From the NCBI RefSeq assembly GCF_019039255.1, contig NZ_CP077062.1, positions 2,170,001 to 2,234,000 on the forward strand: a stretch of 64,000 nt of DNA, in the 5' to 3' direction. A program made the position numbers and the translations under genes. The stretch's first letter is position 1; each line of letters begins with the position of its first letter. The notes beneath the pieces were generated by a model that was not told the DNA's origin, made no database searches, and saw only the letters and a list, made by a program, of their open reading frames with translations. Shown piece by piece: positions 1 to 10,279 of this stretch. Source of the DNA: Nocardioides panacis (GTDB taxonomy: Bacteria; Actinomycetota; Actinomycetes; Propionibacteriales; Nocardioidaceae).

Positions 1-703
1 ACGGGACCAGGAGCGGCAGCGTGATGGAGCGGAACGTCCGCCACGTCGAGGCGCGGTCGAGCTTGGCAGCCTCGTACAGGTCCTTGGGGATCGAGGACAG
101 ACCGGCGAGCAGGAAGAACGCCACCAGCGGGGTGGTCTTCCAGACATCGGCCACGACGACGGCGTTCAGCGCGAGAATCGGGTCGCCCAACCATGCCTTG
201 TACTCGTCGAGCAGACCCAGCTGGGTGAGCACGCCGTTCAAGGCGCCGTACTGGGCGTTGAAGATGCCCTTCCACATCGCTGCGTTCACGATCGTCGGCA
301 CCGCCCAGGGGATGACGACGATGGCTCGGAACAGCCACCGACCACGGAGATCGACGTTGAGCAGCGCTGCCAGTCCGAGGCCCAGGAGCAGCTCGAGCCC
401 GGTCGACACGATCGTGAAGTACAGCGTCCGAGCCACGGTCGCCCAGAACCCCGGATCTGTCAGCACGGCCGTGTAGTTGTGCAGTCCGACGAACGGGGTC
501 TCGGTGGCCAGTGCCGAGTCCACTTGGAAGAAGGAGATGATCAGCGTGCGCAGCACCGGGTAGATGATGATCCCGAAGACTGCGAGTGCCGCCGGCATCA
601 GCATCCAGAACGCCATCCGGTTCTGCTGGGCCGCGAGCTGACTCTTCCGCGATCGCTTCTCGGGAGTACGAACGGGCGTCCGCGGTTGCGCGGTCGTCGT
701 CAC
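1..703 (-). CDS. Sugar ABC transporter permease (MalF-type), 3' end outside window
   Basis: This is an inner-membrane subunit of a carbohydrate ABC importer. The visible part is the N-terminal ~234 residues. A short basic N-terminus is followed by a hydrophobic helix (MAFWMLMPAALAVFGIIIYP), then further membrane segments. Near the window edge lies the EAA loop (YEAAKLDRASTWRTFRSITL), which contacts the ATPase. The start is a GTG five bases after the stop of the binding-protein gene, so the two are translationally coupled. The gene runs off the left edge, and the second permease presumably follows there. The sugar cannot be read from the sequence. Confidence 0.88.
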   Translation of the reverse strand, partial: MTTTAQPRTPVRTPEKRSRKSQLAAQQNRMAFWMLMPAALAVFGIIIYPVLRTLIISFFQVDSALATETPFVGLHNYTAVLTDPGFWATVARTLYFTIVSTGLELLLGLGLAALLNVDLRGRWLFRAIVVIPWAVPTIVNAAMWKGIFNAQYGALNGVLTQLGLLDEYKAWLGDPILALNAVVVADVWKTTPLVAFFLLAGLSSIPKDLYEAAKLDRASTWRTFRSITLPLLVP

Positions 704-707
704 CTCG

Positions 708-1999
708 TCACTCCTTGTTTGCGGCTGCGACGGCGTCGTCGAGTGCCTCCTGGGGGGACTTCTTGCCCAGCAGGGCGTTCTGGAGCTCGACCTGCAGCGC
801 CTGCGAGATGTTGTTGTAGCCGGGAACCGGCGGCCGCAGGATGGTCGACTGCAGGGCCGTCTTGTAGGCATCGAAGACCGGCTTGTTGGTCGCCACGATC
901 TCCGGCTTCTCGAAGCTGGCCTTCCAGTTCGGTGCGCCGCTCTTGATGAACTTCTCCTGGTTGGGCTCGCTCGTCAGGTACTCGATGAGCTTCCACGCGG
1001 CGTCCTGGTTCTTCGACCTGCTGGCGACGGAAAGGGCCATCGCGCCGTTGACGCCGGGACGCTCACCCGTCGGTCCCTCCGGGGTGGGAAGCACGCCGTT
1101 CTCGCCGGCGATCTTGGAGATGCTCGGGTCGTTCAGATCGCGGTACGTCGAGTCCCAGTTCAGCGAGAACGCCGTGTCCCCCCTGCGCCATCGACTTGGA
1201 GACGTCATCTTCCAGGAACGTAGTGGAACCGGGGTTCGACAGACCCTCGTCGAGCGTCTTCTTCATCCAGGTCAGGGCTTCGACGCCGGCCGCGTTGTTG
1301 ACGTCGAGCTTCCCGCCATCGTCGGTGAAGCTCCCTCCGAACGCGCCCAGGACCTGTGCGTAGTCGCAGATCAGGGCCTCAGCCTGAGCCCAGCTCCAGG
1401 AGATCGGGTACTTGGAGACGCCCTGCTGCTTCATCTTCCGGGCCACCTCCAGAACACCGGACCAGGTGTTCAGGTCCGCAGGGGTCGCGCCGACCTTCTT
1501 CAACATCGCGGAGTTGTAGTAGAACAGCTTGGTCGACGGACCCCACGGCACGCCGTAGTACTTGTTGTCGTACTCCGCGGTGTTCAGGGCGCCCCCCGAG
1601 CATCTCGCTCTTCCAGCTGTCCGGGAAGCGCTTGGTCACGTCAGCGATCAGACCCTTCGACGCGAACTCGGCCGGCCAGATCACGTCGATCAGCTCGACG
1701 TCGTAGGTGCCGGCCGCAGCCGAGGTGACGATCTTGTCGTGAAGGGCCTCATAGGAGACGAACGTCGGCTTGACCTTGATCTTGGGGTTGTCCTTCTCGA
1801 AGGAGCTGATCATCTGACGGACGTCGGACTCGGAGTATCCCGCCTGCTTCATGAACAGGGCGTTGATGGTTCCGGTGCCAGAACCCGCCTCTCCCTTGCC
1901 GCCGCCGCCGGCGCCGGTGACGCTGCACGACGAGAGGGTCAAGGCCAAGGCGGCGACACCTGTGGCTACGGCCCGTCGGGCCGTTCGGGTGAGCTTCAT
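708..1999 (-). CDS. Sugar ABC transporter substrate-binding lipoprotein (frameshifted as read)
   Basis: This is a family 1 extracellular solute-binding protein (MalE/UgpB-like) feeding the permease downstream. It has a signal peptide and lipobox (LALTLSSCSV), and helices typical of sugar binders (DAAWKLIEYLTSEPNQEKF, PGYNNISQALQ). The gene is readable only in three frames. The frame slips at C6 runs 1592-1597 and 1178-1183, each by one extra base. Removing both gives a continuous ~429-residue protein of normal family length. The slips are probably sequence errors. It lies between the kinase and permease in one minus-strand operon. Confidence 0.85.
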
Positions 2000-2025
2000 C
2001 GGGTTCCTCCACGGTTGTCGTTCAC

Positions 2026-2933
2026 TTAGGGCCTCGAGGGCTCGAGCGGGCTGACCAGGTGGTGCGCGATCTGCAAGGCGCCCATGACGGGCGGGACAGT
2101 CAAGAGCTCCAGACGGAGCTCAGGGTCGTAGGTGCTGAGGTGGTGAGCCACCGATCTGAACAGCCGTGGTTGGTTCGTCACGACGCCACCTGCCGCCACC
2201 GCTGTCGTCCCCAGTGCTCCCCGCGCCCGAGCCAGGGCAAGGTCCCGGGCCAGGCGCTCGGCCGCGTCTTCGATGACACCGAGAGCGATCGCAGACCCGG
2301 AATCGGCGCACTCGAAGACCAGCCGGGCCGGCTCGGCCCACACGGCGATATCAGCGGTGGCTGTGATCTTGATGGAGAGGTCGACCTCGTGGTCCACCTT
2401 GAAGTGGGCCAGGAGAGCCTCGATCAGTCCGTCGCGAGGCCGCCCCTCGTCGACGGCCCGCAACACTGCGCGGACAGCCTCGCGGGTGATGCCCGGGGCG
2501 CTGCCGTAGTCATCGAGCAACCATCCGTGGCCCCCCCACATAAACCGGATTCCCTGCGGCATCACGACCAATGACGATCGAACCGGTGCCGACGATCAGG
2601 CAGATCGCCGGCTCCGGACCGTAGGCCGGTGCGAGCAGCTCGGCGTCGTTCACCACCCGCAACGGCCCTTCCCACTGACCCCGGACCAGGGCGTCGAACC
2701 TCGCCACCAGCTCCGCCGAATCACAACCGTGGGCACCGATGGCCAGCGGCGTCCTTCCCGGGTCCGGCACGTCGTCGCGGAAGAGGCCGAGCAGCCGAGC
2801 CACGTTTCCTGCGCCGAAGAGGCCGGGCTGCTGCTGCCAGGTCGACGTAGCCACGACTCGGTGGTCCAACGATCCGTTGTCCTCGAGCGCGAGGTGGGTC
2901 TTGGTTCCCCCCAATGTCGATCCCGACGAACAT
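2026..2933 (-). CDS. BadF/BadG/BcrA/BcrD-type sugar kinase, N-acetylglucosamine kinase-like (frameshifted as read)
   Basis: This is an ASKHA-fold ATPase that probably phosphorylates the sugar imported by the downstream ABC system. The corrected N-terminus MFVGIDIGGTKTHLALED is the phosphate-1 motif. A second ATP segment follows (CLIVGTGSIVIGRD), then GGHGWLLDDYGSA, matching the GGxGxxLxDxGS motif of BadF-type N-acetylglucosamine kinases. One extra C in each of the runs 2907-2912 and 2531-2537 breaks the frame. The corrected length is about 301 residues. It is the first gene of the operon. The amino-sugar substrate is inferred from the family only. Confidence 0.75.
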
Positions 2934-3417
2934 TCAGACCCTCTCACTACTTCTTTCCACTCACACCAATAACAAGTGCGCAAAACGCTAGGTGGGACTG
3001 ACAGACGTTGTCAAGGGCTTTCGGGGCGCCCAACAAAGTCGGAGAAGGGGTCTCCGCGGTTGGCTCTCGCGGCTTCGCAAGGGTGTCGACCGGAGAGGCG
3101 GTTCAGCACTCGCGTCCGATTGCCGCCAGAGCCCTAGCGAGGTGAGCTGTGATCTCTGGCGGGAGGCGAACGACTATCGCTCTCGTCCGTCCCCGCCTGT
3201 TGACACTGTCTGTGGCCCGTCAGAACTGCCAGTCACGGGTGGGTGAGCAGTAATCGGGCTTCCGACCTGGTCGGTGTCCGATTACTGGGCTGGCCGGCGA
3301 GCTCCACCTGAGCAGTCATCCTTAAGGTCGCTGACCAAGTCGTGATGATTGGGAACTGGAGCGCACTGGCGACGAAGCCGCACTGCGGCTGCCGGCCGAG
3401 GCCGCGTACGCGGGTAT
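2934..3417. other. Intergenic region between the kinase operon and the amidase
   Basis: I see no convincing gene here. The short open frames lack family motifs and ribosome sites. The part next to 2934 is AT-richer than its surroundings and should hold the minus-strand promoter of the kinase operon. A purine-rich ribosome site (GAGAGGG) sits just before the kinase ATG at 2933. No clear operator palindrome was found. Confidence 0.4.
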
Positions 3418-4704
3418 TCAATGCTGCGTCCCCCGCAGGACTGCAGAAGCCACTTTCAGCAACGAATGGTCCTCCCCCGGATGACCCACGAACTGCACCC
3501 CAATGGGCAGCCCGCTGGGCCCAGCGAGCAGTGGCAAGCTGATGGTCGGGGTGCCCAGCAAAGTCCACGCCCGGCAGAAGATCGGGTCACCGGTGTAGGA
3601 AAGCCCACGTGGCGCCTCTCCTGTGACGGCAGGGGTCAGAATCGCGTCCAAGTCGCCGAAGGCACGAGAGAGCAGACTGCGACACTCTGAGGCGGTCGTA
3701 CGAGCACGGACGTAGGCCTCGCGAGGCTGGGCACTCCCCCGGCGAAGCACTTCCTTGGTCGAGTCGCTCAGCAGGTGTGGGTCTCGGGCCAGCTCGTCGT
3801 GAAGAGTCTCCGCGACCTCACGCTCCATGATTGCCGCGTGCGCTGGCACCAAGTCCGCGAAGGATGGAGGAAGCGTCGTCTCGACGACCTCGAACCCGGC
3901 AACTGCGAGCTCTTCTGCGAGTGCCTCCAACCCATGCATCACTGTTGGATCGGCCATCTCCCAGTGGGAGGTGCGGACAAAACCGATCCGGACTGGGCCC
4001 GCACGTCTTTCCGGTCGATTGCGACGGGGACTCACCACGCGCGCGCACCGGTACACCAGTTCGATGTCCCGGACGGTTCGTGCGAACACCCCCAGCGTGT
4101 CCAAGGAGGGGCTCATCACCTTGAGGCCAGCTCTGTCGAGGGCACCGAACGAAGGCTTGAATCCGACGACCCCACAGAAGGCGGCCGGCCGGATGACCGA
4201 TCCTGCGGTTTGGGTCCCGATCGCCGCAGCGACCATGCCGTCGGCCGTGGCCGCGGCCGAGCCACTCGAGGAACCTCCTGGGGTGTGGGCCGCGTCCCAC
4301 GGGTTGGTAGTGGGGCCTGGCTCGAAAAGTGCGAACTCGGTGGTCACGGTCTTGCCCATGACCAATGCCCCAGCGGAGTTGAGTCGGGTCACAAGGGCTG
4401 CGTCCCGCACGGGCCGGCGCCCGGCATAGATCCGTGAACCGAACTCGGTTGGGTAGTCGGCGGTATCCATCAGATCCTTGATGGCCAAAGTCATGCCCCG
4501 CAGCGGGGACGATGTCAGCCCACGATCTAGTTCCTCCGCACGCTGCCGCACGAGCAGGGGGTCGTGATGGGCAAAGGCGTGAACCACCGGCTCGCGAGTT
4601 CGGATTCGGTCGAGACAGGCGGTCGCGATCTCGGTCACCGAGGCGTCCTTGTCCCGAACGGCTGCGATCGCCTCTGCTCCGGTGAGGTCGGACAGCTCTG
4701 TCAT
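3418..4704 (-). CDS. Amidase signature family amidohydrolase
   Basis: This is a cytoplasmic amidase that hydrolyses an amide to an acid and ammonia. The Ser-cisSer-Lys triad is visible: Lys in LAIKDLMDTADYPTEFGS (near residue 75-80), the glycine/serine-rich stretch TPGGSSSGSAAA, and the nucleophile region GTQTAGSVIRPAAFCG. The C-terminal segment (PTISLPLLAGPSGLPIGVQF) is also typical. At 428 residues it is slightly shorter than the usual 450-500. It is the last gene of the amide-scavenging operon, 64 bases after the M20 peptidase. The substrate is unknown; the context favours small amides or N-acyl amino acids. Confidence 0.92.
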   Translation of the reverse strand: MTELSDLTGAEAIAAVRDKDASVTEIATACLDRIRTREPVVHAFAHHDPLLVRQRAEELDRGLTSSPLRGMTLAIKDLMDTADYPTEFGSRIYAGRRPVRDAALVTRLNSAGALVMGKTVTTEFALFEPGPTTNPWDAAHTPGGSSSGSAAATADGMVAAAIGTQTAGSVIRPAAFCGVVGFKPSFGALDRAGLKVMSPSLDTLGVFARTVRDIELVYRCARVVSPRRNRPERRAGPVRIGFVRTSHWEMADPTVMHGLEALAEELAVAGFEVVETTLPPSFADLVPAHAAIMEREVAETLHDELARDPHLLSDSTKEVLRRGSAQPREAYVRARTTASECRSLLSRAFGDLDAILTPAVTGEAPRGLSYTGDPIFCRAWTLLGTPTISLPLLAGPSGLPIGVQFVGHPGEDHSLLKVASAVLRGTQH

Positions 4705-4768
4705 CCTCGTTCGCCGCCGTTCGACGTGGGGTGGAGTCGTGACCTGCCGCTCGGCTCTGTTCGAGTGG

Positions 4769-5908
4769 TCACTGCGCCTGCGCCTGCGAGGCTGATCGGA
4801 GGAGGTCGGTGTAGATCGCCGTCGCTGTGCTGATGTCGTCCACCTCGCACCACTCGTCCACCACGTGCGCCTGGTCCGGCGATCCCGGGCCGCAGATCAC
4901 GGTCGGCACGTCCCCGAAGGCTTTGGTCAGGACGCTGGCGTCAGTGAAGAACCGGGCAACCGGCGGTGAGTCCGACAGGGCGATGTGGCGAGAAGCGATC
5001 GTGCGGACGAGGCGCACCCAAGGGTTGCCCGGTGCGGTGTAGACGGGCGGGAGGCTGAGCATGGGTTCGACGGTCGCCAACTCGTGGAGAAGCTCCTCGA
5101 GCTGCGCGGGGATCGCGCCGGCATCCTCCTCGAAGGCTGTGCGGAAGTCCAGCTGGGCGGTGGCGAAGTCGGGAACGATGTTGCGAAGGACGCCGCCGCG
5201 GATCCGTCCGGTGTTGAGGGTCCGCCGGCCGAGGACTTCGTGGGTGGTCGCCGTCTTCGCGGCCCAAGCATTGACCCGGCTCAGAGCCTCGACCAGCTTG
5301 TCGATGGCGTTCTCGCCCAGCTCGGGCGTGGAGCCGTGGCACGAACGTCCGTGGGACAAGAGGTCCAGCCACAGCGCACCTCGATGACCGAGCATCGGTT
5401 GGTTCGACGTCGGCTCAGCGATCAGGAGGAAACAACTGTCGGGCAGCAGCCCACTCTCCCGCGTCAACGCAGCAGCCCCGAGACTGCCGACCTCCTCCTG
5501 AGCGGTCAGCACGAGCGCAAGAGGTACCGCGTCGGGCGGGGGCGACGCGGCGTAGTCCTCGGCAGTACGGACCATGGCCGCGACGCCGGTCTTCATGTCT
5601 ACCGCACCCCGCCCGTACAGACGGGTGCCTACGACATCGGCCGCGTGCGGGTCGGCGGTCCAGTCGTCCTCTACGACGGTCACCGTGTCCAGATGTCCGG
5701 AGAGGCACAGGGCGGGTCGCCCCGGGTCTCCCCACCGGGCCACCAGGTTCACGTGCTCGTCGGCGTAAGCGTCCACGGTCACGGTGAATCCGGCTGCCTC
5801 CAACCGGTCCGCTAGCAGCTCGGCCACCCGCGGTTCGCCGCCGCTCTCGGGCGTGCTCGGCAACCGGATCAGCTGCTGGGCCAGCTGCAGGCCGGATTCC
5901 GACGTCAT
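4769..5908 (-). CDS. M20 family metallopeptidase (ArgE/DapE type)
   Basis: This is a zinc-dependent deacylase or peptidase of the ArgE/DapE/CPG2 group. Metal-site motifs are LCLSGHLDTV (His and the catalytic Asp), LYGRGAVDMKTGVAAM (bridging Asp) and TAQEEVGSLGA (catalytic Glu pair). The dimerisation lid lies in the middle, and a C-terminal region contains the last His. The start MTSESGLQLAQQL overlaps the asparaginase stop as ATGA. It reads in the same frame as the asparaginase N-terminus, so the raw sequence shows a false 730-residue fusion. It probably releases amino acids from N-acyl or peptide forms brought in by the importer. Confidence 0.88.
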   Translation of the reverse strand: MTSESGLQLAQQLIRLPSTPESGGEPRVAELLADRLEAAGFTVTVDAYADEHVNLVARWGDPGRPALCLSGHLDTVTVVEDDWTADPHAADVVGTRLYGRGAVDMKTGVAAMVRTAEDYAASPPPDAVPLALVLTAQEEVGSLGAAALTRESGLLPDSCFLLIAEPTSNQPMLGHRGALWLDLLSHGRSCHGSTPELGENAIDKLVEALSRVNAWAAKTATTHEVLGRRTLNTGRIRGGVLRNIVPDFATAQLDFRTAFEEDAGAIPAQLEELLHELATVEPMLSLPPVYTAPGNPWVRLVRTIASRHIALSDSPPVARFFTDASVLTKAFGDVPTVICGPGSPDQAHVVDEWCEVDDISTATAIYTDLLRSASQAQAQ

Positions 5909-6961
5909 CGGGCGGGTCCGTCCGCACCTCGGCCCAGGACTGCCACGCCCTCCAAGAACAACTGTCGCGCCGACGTCTGATCGCGGCTCGCGAGGCATGC
6001 CAAGAGAAGCAGCCTGGTCTTGGCTGCGCTGAGCGCGCCCGCACCGACGACGCCGAGGTCGGCGAGGTCCGTTCCCCCACCGAGACCTCCGTAGACGGCC
6101 CAGGTGCCGCCGTGGGGGACGCGCGTGGAGACCGCCACGACTACATCGGCAGCGACCAGGTCGATGAGAACGGCGCGCACGGCAGTTGGCACGTGTCCGA
6201 GTCCGAAGCCGTCGATGACCAGTCCCCGGGGGGGATGTCGCGTCGATGAGGCCCCGCGCCGCGCGGGCGGACATGCCACTGTAGGCCTGGAGGATCGGCA
6301 CGTCGTCAGGGCGAGACGTCGCGCCGACGGATCCACCCGGCACGGTCCAACGGGGCAGCCCATCGCACGTACGACGAACCTCGCCGTCCGGGTCCAGCGT
6401 GGCAACCGGCGCCGCGCCGTTGGAGAAGGCGGCCGTGCTCTGGGTGTGCCACTTGCGCGCCCAGCGAGCCGCCTGCAGCACCCCGTCCAGGCAGACCACG
6501 ACCCCGAGACCGCGCAGCCCAGGACTGGCGGCTGCTCTCAGGGCCGACCGCAGGTTGTTGGGGCCGTCCGGCGACACGTCATCGGCAGCCCTCATCGCCG
6601 CGGTGAAGACGACCGGCTTCTCCGTGTCGACCAAGACGTCGACTAGGAAGGCAGTTTCCTCCAGCGTGTCCGTACCGTGGGTCACCACGACCCCGGATAC
6701 ATCGTCTCGGGCAACGAGCTGCGCGACCGTGGCCGCGACGTCCCACATCAGGGGCGGGTCGACGTTCCAGCTGTTGACTCGCGCAAGGTCGATGATCGAT
6801 CCGACGAGGGCAGAGCTGTCCTCGCCCGTGCTGCGCACGAGATCCTGCACGGAGAGGACGGCGACCACGCCCGCCAGCTCGCCGTCGTACAGGGAGGCGA
6901 TGGTCCCGCCGGTGGCGACGACGGCGACGCGAGCAGCGCCGGCCCGGGTGTCAGACGCCAA
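5905..6961 (-). CDS. L-asparaginase family protein (frameshifted as read)
   Basis: It hydrolyses asparagine, or a related amide, to aspartate and ammonia. The N-terminal threonine motif is VVATGGTIASLYDGE and the second active-site motif is VTHGTDTLEETAFLV. The frame breaks at the G7 run 6228-6234, one base too many. After correction it continues through GLVIDGFGLGHVPTAV to a stop overlapping the M20 start, giving about 351 residues, normal for the family. There is no signal peptide, so it is probably cytoplasmic. It overlaps the upstream ATPase gene by 11 bases. Confidence 0.88.
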
Positions 6962-7652
6962 GATGCTGCTCGACTTCCCCGCTGGCCATGAGCTCCCTGA
7001 CCGGGCCGTTGGCGACGATACGGCCGCTCTCCAGGATCAGGCAGCGCGTCGACATCCGGGTCACCATCGGGACGTTCTGCTCGACCACCACCGTGGTCAG
7101 TCCCTCGTTGCGGTTGATCTCCTTGATGTCGTCGGCAATCTGCTGCACGAGCATGGGCATGATGCCGTCCGAGGGCTCGTCGAGCAGCAGGATCCGAGGT
7201 TCCGTCATCATGGCCCGGGCGATGGCGAGCATCTGCTGCTCTCCCCCGCTCATCGTGCCCGCCCGCTGCTTGGGTCGCTCAGCCAGGCGAGGGAAGTATT
7301 CGAGCACCTCCTGGAGGCGTCCCGCTCGCACCCGGCCGCCCGCGGCCAGGCGCCCGAGCTTGAGGTTCTCGGTGACGGTGAGGTCCGAGAAGACCCCACG
7401 GCCCTGCGGGACCACGGCGATCCCGTGCCGGGTGCGTACATGGGCCGATGCCTTCGTCAGGTCCGTGTCGCCGACTCGTAGATGTCCTGACCGGATCTTG
7501 AGAAGACCTGCGAGGACGCGGATCAGGGTGCTCTTGCCCATGCCATTGCGGCCGAGGACCCCGAGGATCTCGCCCTCCTCGACCGACAGCGAGAGGTCGT
7601 GGAGAACGACACCTCGGCCGTAGCCTGCAACAACGTTGCTGACCTGCAGCAT
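6951..7652 (-). CDS. ABC transporter ATP-binding protein, LivF/UrtE-type
   Basis: This is one of two ATPases of a branched-chain amino acid/urea/amide-type importer. Walker A is GRNGMGKST, the signature is MSGGEQQMLAIARAMM and Walker B is ILLLDEPSDG; an H-loop region follows. At 233 residues it is normal for LivF/UrtE. It overlaps the previous ATPase by one base (TGATG), so translation is coupled. Its neighbours (amidase, asparaginase, nitrilase) suggest the cargo is an amide or urea-like compound rather than leucine. Confidence 0.93.
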   Translation of the reverse strand: MLQVSNVVAGYGRGVVLHDLSLSVEEGEILGVLGRNGMGKSTLIRVLAGLLKIRSGHLRVGDTDLTKASAHVRTRHGIAVVPQGRGVFSDLTVTENLKLGRLAAGGRVRAGRLQEVLEYFPRLAERPKQRAGTMSGGEQQMLAIARAMMTEPRILLLDEPSDGIMPMLVQQIADDIKEINRNEGLTTVVVEQNVPMVTRMSTRCLILESGRIVANGPVRELMASGEVEQHLGV

Positions 7653-8377
7653 CAGCCCATCTCCTCACCCAGGTAGACCGCACGCACTTGTTCGTCCCGC
7701 TCGACGGTCGCCATGGAGCCCTCGGCGATGACCTCGCCGAGATGGAGAACGGTGACGTCCGAGTTCAGCGAGCGGACGAAGCCCATGTCGTGCTCGATGA
7801 CGATGGTCGAGACGCCGTTGTCAGCGACGAGGCGAGCGATCAGCTCAGCTGTCTTCGTGGTCTCGTCGGGGCTCATTCCGGCGGTGGGCTCGTCGAGCAG
7901 CATGACCGTGGCCTGCCGTGCCACCAGCATCCCGATCTCGAGCCATTGGGTGCGCCCGTGCGGTAGGTGAGCGGCTCGAACCTGAAGCGCGTCGGCAAGG
8001 CCCACCTGCTCGGCGACCTCAGCGACCGCCCGCGACACCTTGCCGCGGCGAGCGCCGGTCGCGAGCACGGGGATGGTGAGGTTCTCCGTGACGGTGAGGT
8101 CCGGGTAGAACGAGGGTCGCTGGAACTTTCGGACCATGCCCATCTTGGCCACCCGGTGCACCGGCCACCCCGTGACGTCCTTGCCGCGGAAGACGACCTT
8201 CCCGGTGTCGGGTCTGGTGTGACCCGACAGCATGCTGAGGAAGGTGGACTTCCCAGCCCCGTTCGGCCCGACCACGCAGCGGATGCTCGACTCAGCGAGG
8301 CTGAGCGAGACGTCGTGGTTCGCCCGGACACCACCGAACGTCTTCGAGATACCACTGACCTCAAGCAACTGGTTCAC
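7652..8377 (-). CDS. ABC transporter ATP-binding protein, LivG/UrtD-type
   Basis: This is the second ATPase of the importer. Walker A is GPNGAGKST and Walker B is VMLLDEPTAGM. The stretch THLPHG...QWLEIGMLVAR replaces the usual LSGG signature. That QWLEIGML pattern is characteristic of urea-type UrtD proteins rather than classical LivG. The length is 241 residues. It overlaps the permease gene end by 17 bases. The UrtD-like signature supports urea or short amides as cargo (inference from family resemblance). Confidence 0.93.
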   Translation of the reverse strand: MNQLLEVSGISKTFGGVRANHDVSLSLAESSIRCVVGPNGAGKSTFLSMLSGHTRPDTGKVVFRGKDVTGWPVHRVAKMGMVRKFQRPSFYPDLTVTENLTIPVLATGARRGKVSRAVAEVAEQVGLADALQVRAAHLPHGRTQWLEIGMLVARQATVMLLDEPTAGMSPDETTKTAELIARLVADNGVSTIVIEHDMGFVRSLNSDVTVLHLGEVIAEGSMATVERDEQVRAVYLGEEMG

Positions 8378-9423
8378 GGCGACGTCCTTGCAGGTATGGG
8401 GGAAGCCGCAGGAGGGAACCGATGAGGCCGCGGCGGAAGAAGACGATCACGAGGACGAACAACACACCGAGGATCAGCTGCCAGTACTCCGGGATGAGCG
8501 AGTTGAGCGCGTTGCTGAGGATCGAGATGCCGATCGCCCCGATCAGCGCACCGATGAAGTAGCCCCGTCCTCCGACCGCGACCCAGACCACGACACTCGT
8601 GGAGAAGAGCACCCCGCCCAGGCTGGGAGAGACGAAGCCGGTGTCGGTTGCGTAGAACCCGCCCGCGAGGGCTGCTGCGGCACCGGAGATCGCGAAGGCA
8701 ACAGTCTTGTACAGCGCCGTGTTGTATCCGAGAGCCCGGGTGCGCTCCTCGTTCTCGCGGATGCTGACCAAGACCTGGCCGAAAGGCGACCACTGGAGGA
8801 AGCGGAACCCGAGGTATGCCAACAGGGTCACCGCGAAGGCGACGTAGTACATCGCGAGGTCGCCCTTCAAGGAGACGCCGAGCCCGAACAACGAGAACGT
8901 GACCCGCTCGACGTACATCCCGTTGAATCCGCCGGTCAGGCCGGACTGCGAGTTGGCCACGACATAGACGATCGTGGAGATCGCGAGAGTCACCAGCACG
9001 AAGTACGAGTCGCGCACGTTGGCGCTGAACAGGAAGTAGCCGACACCCCCTGCGATCGCCGCGGCGAGCAGGACGCCGAGCAACAGACCCAGCCATGGTC
9101 CGGACGGTCCGCTCACTTGCTTGAGCAGGATTCCGAAGGCGTAGGCACCGACTGCGAAGAACGCACCTTGCCCGAAGCTCACCATCCCCCCCGAATCCCC
9201 AGAGCAGGCAGAGGGTCATTGCCAGCACCCCGAAGAGCATGTACTGGGGCAGGATGAACACCGGGTACCCAGTCACGACGTAGGGGACGTAGAACAAGCC
9301 GATGAACGTCAGGACGGCCAGTACGTTCTCGGGCCCCGCCCAGCGCAAGATCCGTCGTCTCTGATTCGTCGGCTCGACAGAACGGTCGCCGGCCGCTTCT
9401 CTGTGTGTCGTCAGCTGCTTCAT
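8361..9423 (-). CDS. ABC transporter permease, LivM/UrtC-type (frameshifted as read)
   Basis: This is the second membrane permease of the importer, about 353 residues after correction with roughly nine to ten membrane helices. It starts MKQLTTHREAAGDRS, overlapping the LivH-type stop as ATGA. A C7 run at 9186-9192 carries one extra base and splits the conserved family motif, which rejoins as LWGFGGMVSFGQGAFFAVGA. The rest (GAAAALAGGFYA, FIGALIGAIGISIL) is typical. The slip is probably a sequence error. Confidence 0.88.
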
Positions 9424-10274
9424 CGTCGCCCCAGGATTCCGACGGGTCGGAAACGCAGCGCCACCACGGCGAGCGCGAAGACGACCGTCTGGGCAAACAC
9501 TTGCTGGGTGAAGAGGGCGAAGATGGAAGTTGCACCACCGATGAGAGCGGACCCCACCAAGGTGCCGCCGACGATGGCGCCCAGGCCGCCGACGGTGACC
9601 ACGAAGAAGGCTCGCACCAACCACAGCGTTCCCATGTCCGGCTCGATGCTGAACATCGGCGCGATCAGCCCTCCGGCCAGGCCGGCCATCGCTGCGCCAG
9701 CCACGAACACCCCGCGGTACATTCGCGGCGCGTTGACTCCGAGCATCAAGGCCATCTCCCGGTTCTGGATCATCGCGCGCACGCGGACCCCGACATTGGT
9801 GCGGTAGAGCAGCACACCCATGGTCGCGAGCAGCAGCATGGTCACGAGGCAGACCACTGCCTCATACCTGCCGATCCCGACCTGTCCCAGGGAGAAGGTC
9901 CCGGGGATGGGGTTGCGGATGTTCTTCAGGGTGGATCCCCAGACGATCTTGATCAGCTCGGTGACGACCAGGTAGAACCCCCAGCTGATCAGCAGCGTCT
10001 CGAAGGACTGCTCGTAGAAGTGCCTGATGATCAGGACCTCGAAGACAAGCCCAATGAAAGCCACGCCAGCGGTAGCTGCCAGCACTGATAGGGCAAAGGG
10101 CACTCCCGCGCCGGACAGGGACCAGGTGAGGTAGGCGCCGAGGGCCAGCATCGCACCGTGACCCATGTTGATGACGCGGACAAGACCGAACACCACGGCG
10201 AGTCCCAGGGACACCAGGGCCAGCACCAGGGTCGAGGACACGATGTCGATCAAGAGGGAGAAGAAGCCAGCCAC
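9420..10274 (-). CDS. ABC transporter permease, LivH/UrtB-type
   Basis: This is the first membrane permease of the importer, with about eight helices. The motifs VFGLVRVINMGHGAMLALGA and GGLGAIVGGTLVGSALIGG are hallmark LivH/UrtB sequences. I chose the GTG at 10274 because it follows the binding-protein stop by six bases. An upstream start at 10310 would overlap that gene and add a non-membrane leader. The frame is intact over 284 residues. The cargo is inferred from the neighbouring amidohydrolases. Confidence 0.9.
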   Translation of the reverse strand: MAGFFSLLIDIVSSTLVLALVSLGLAVVFGLVRVINMGHGAMLALGAYLTWSLSGAGVPFALSVLAATAGVAFIGLVFEVLIIRHFYEQSFETLLISWGFYLVVTELIKIVWGSTLKNIRNPIPGTFSLGQVGIGRYEAVVCLVTMLLLATMGVLLYRTNVGVRVRAMIQNREMALMLGVNAPRMYRGVFVAGAAMAGLAGGLIAPMFSIEPDMGTLWLVRAFFVVTVGGLGAIVGGTLVGSALIGGATSIFALFTQQVFAQTVVFALAVVALRFRPVGILGRR

Positions 10275-10279
10275 GGCGG

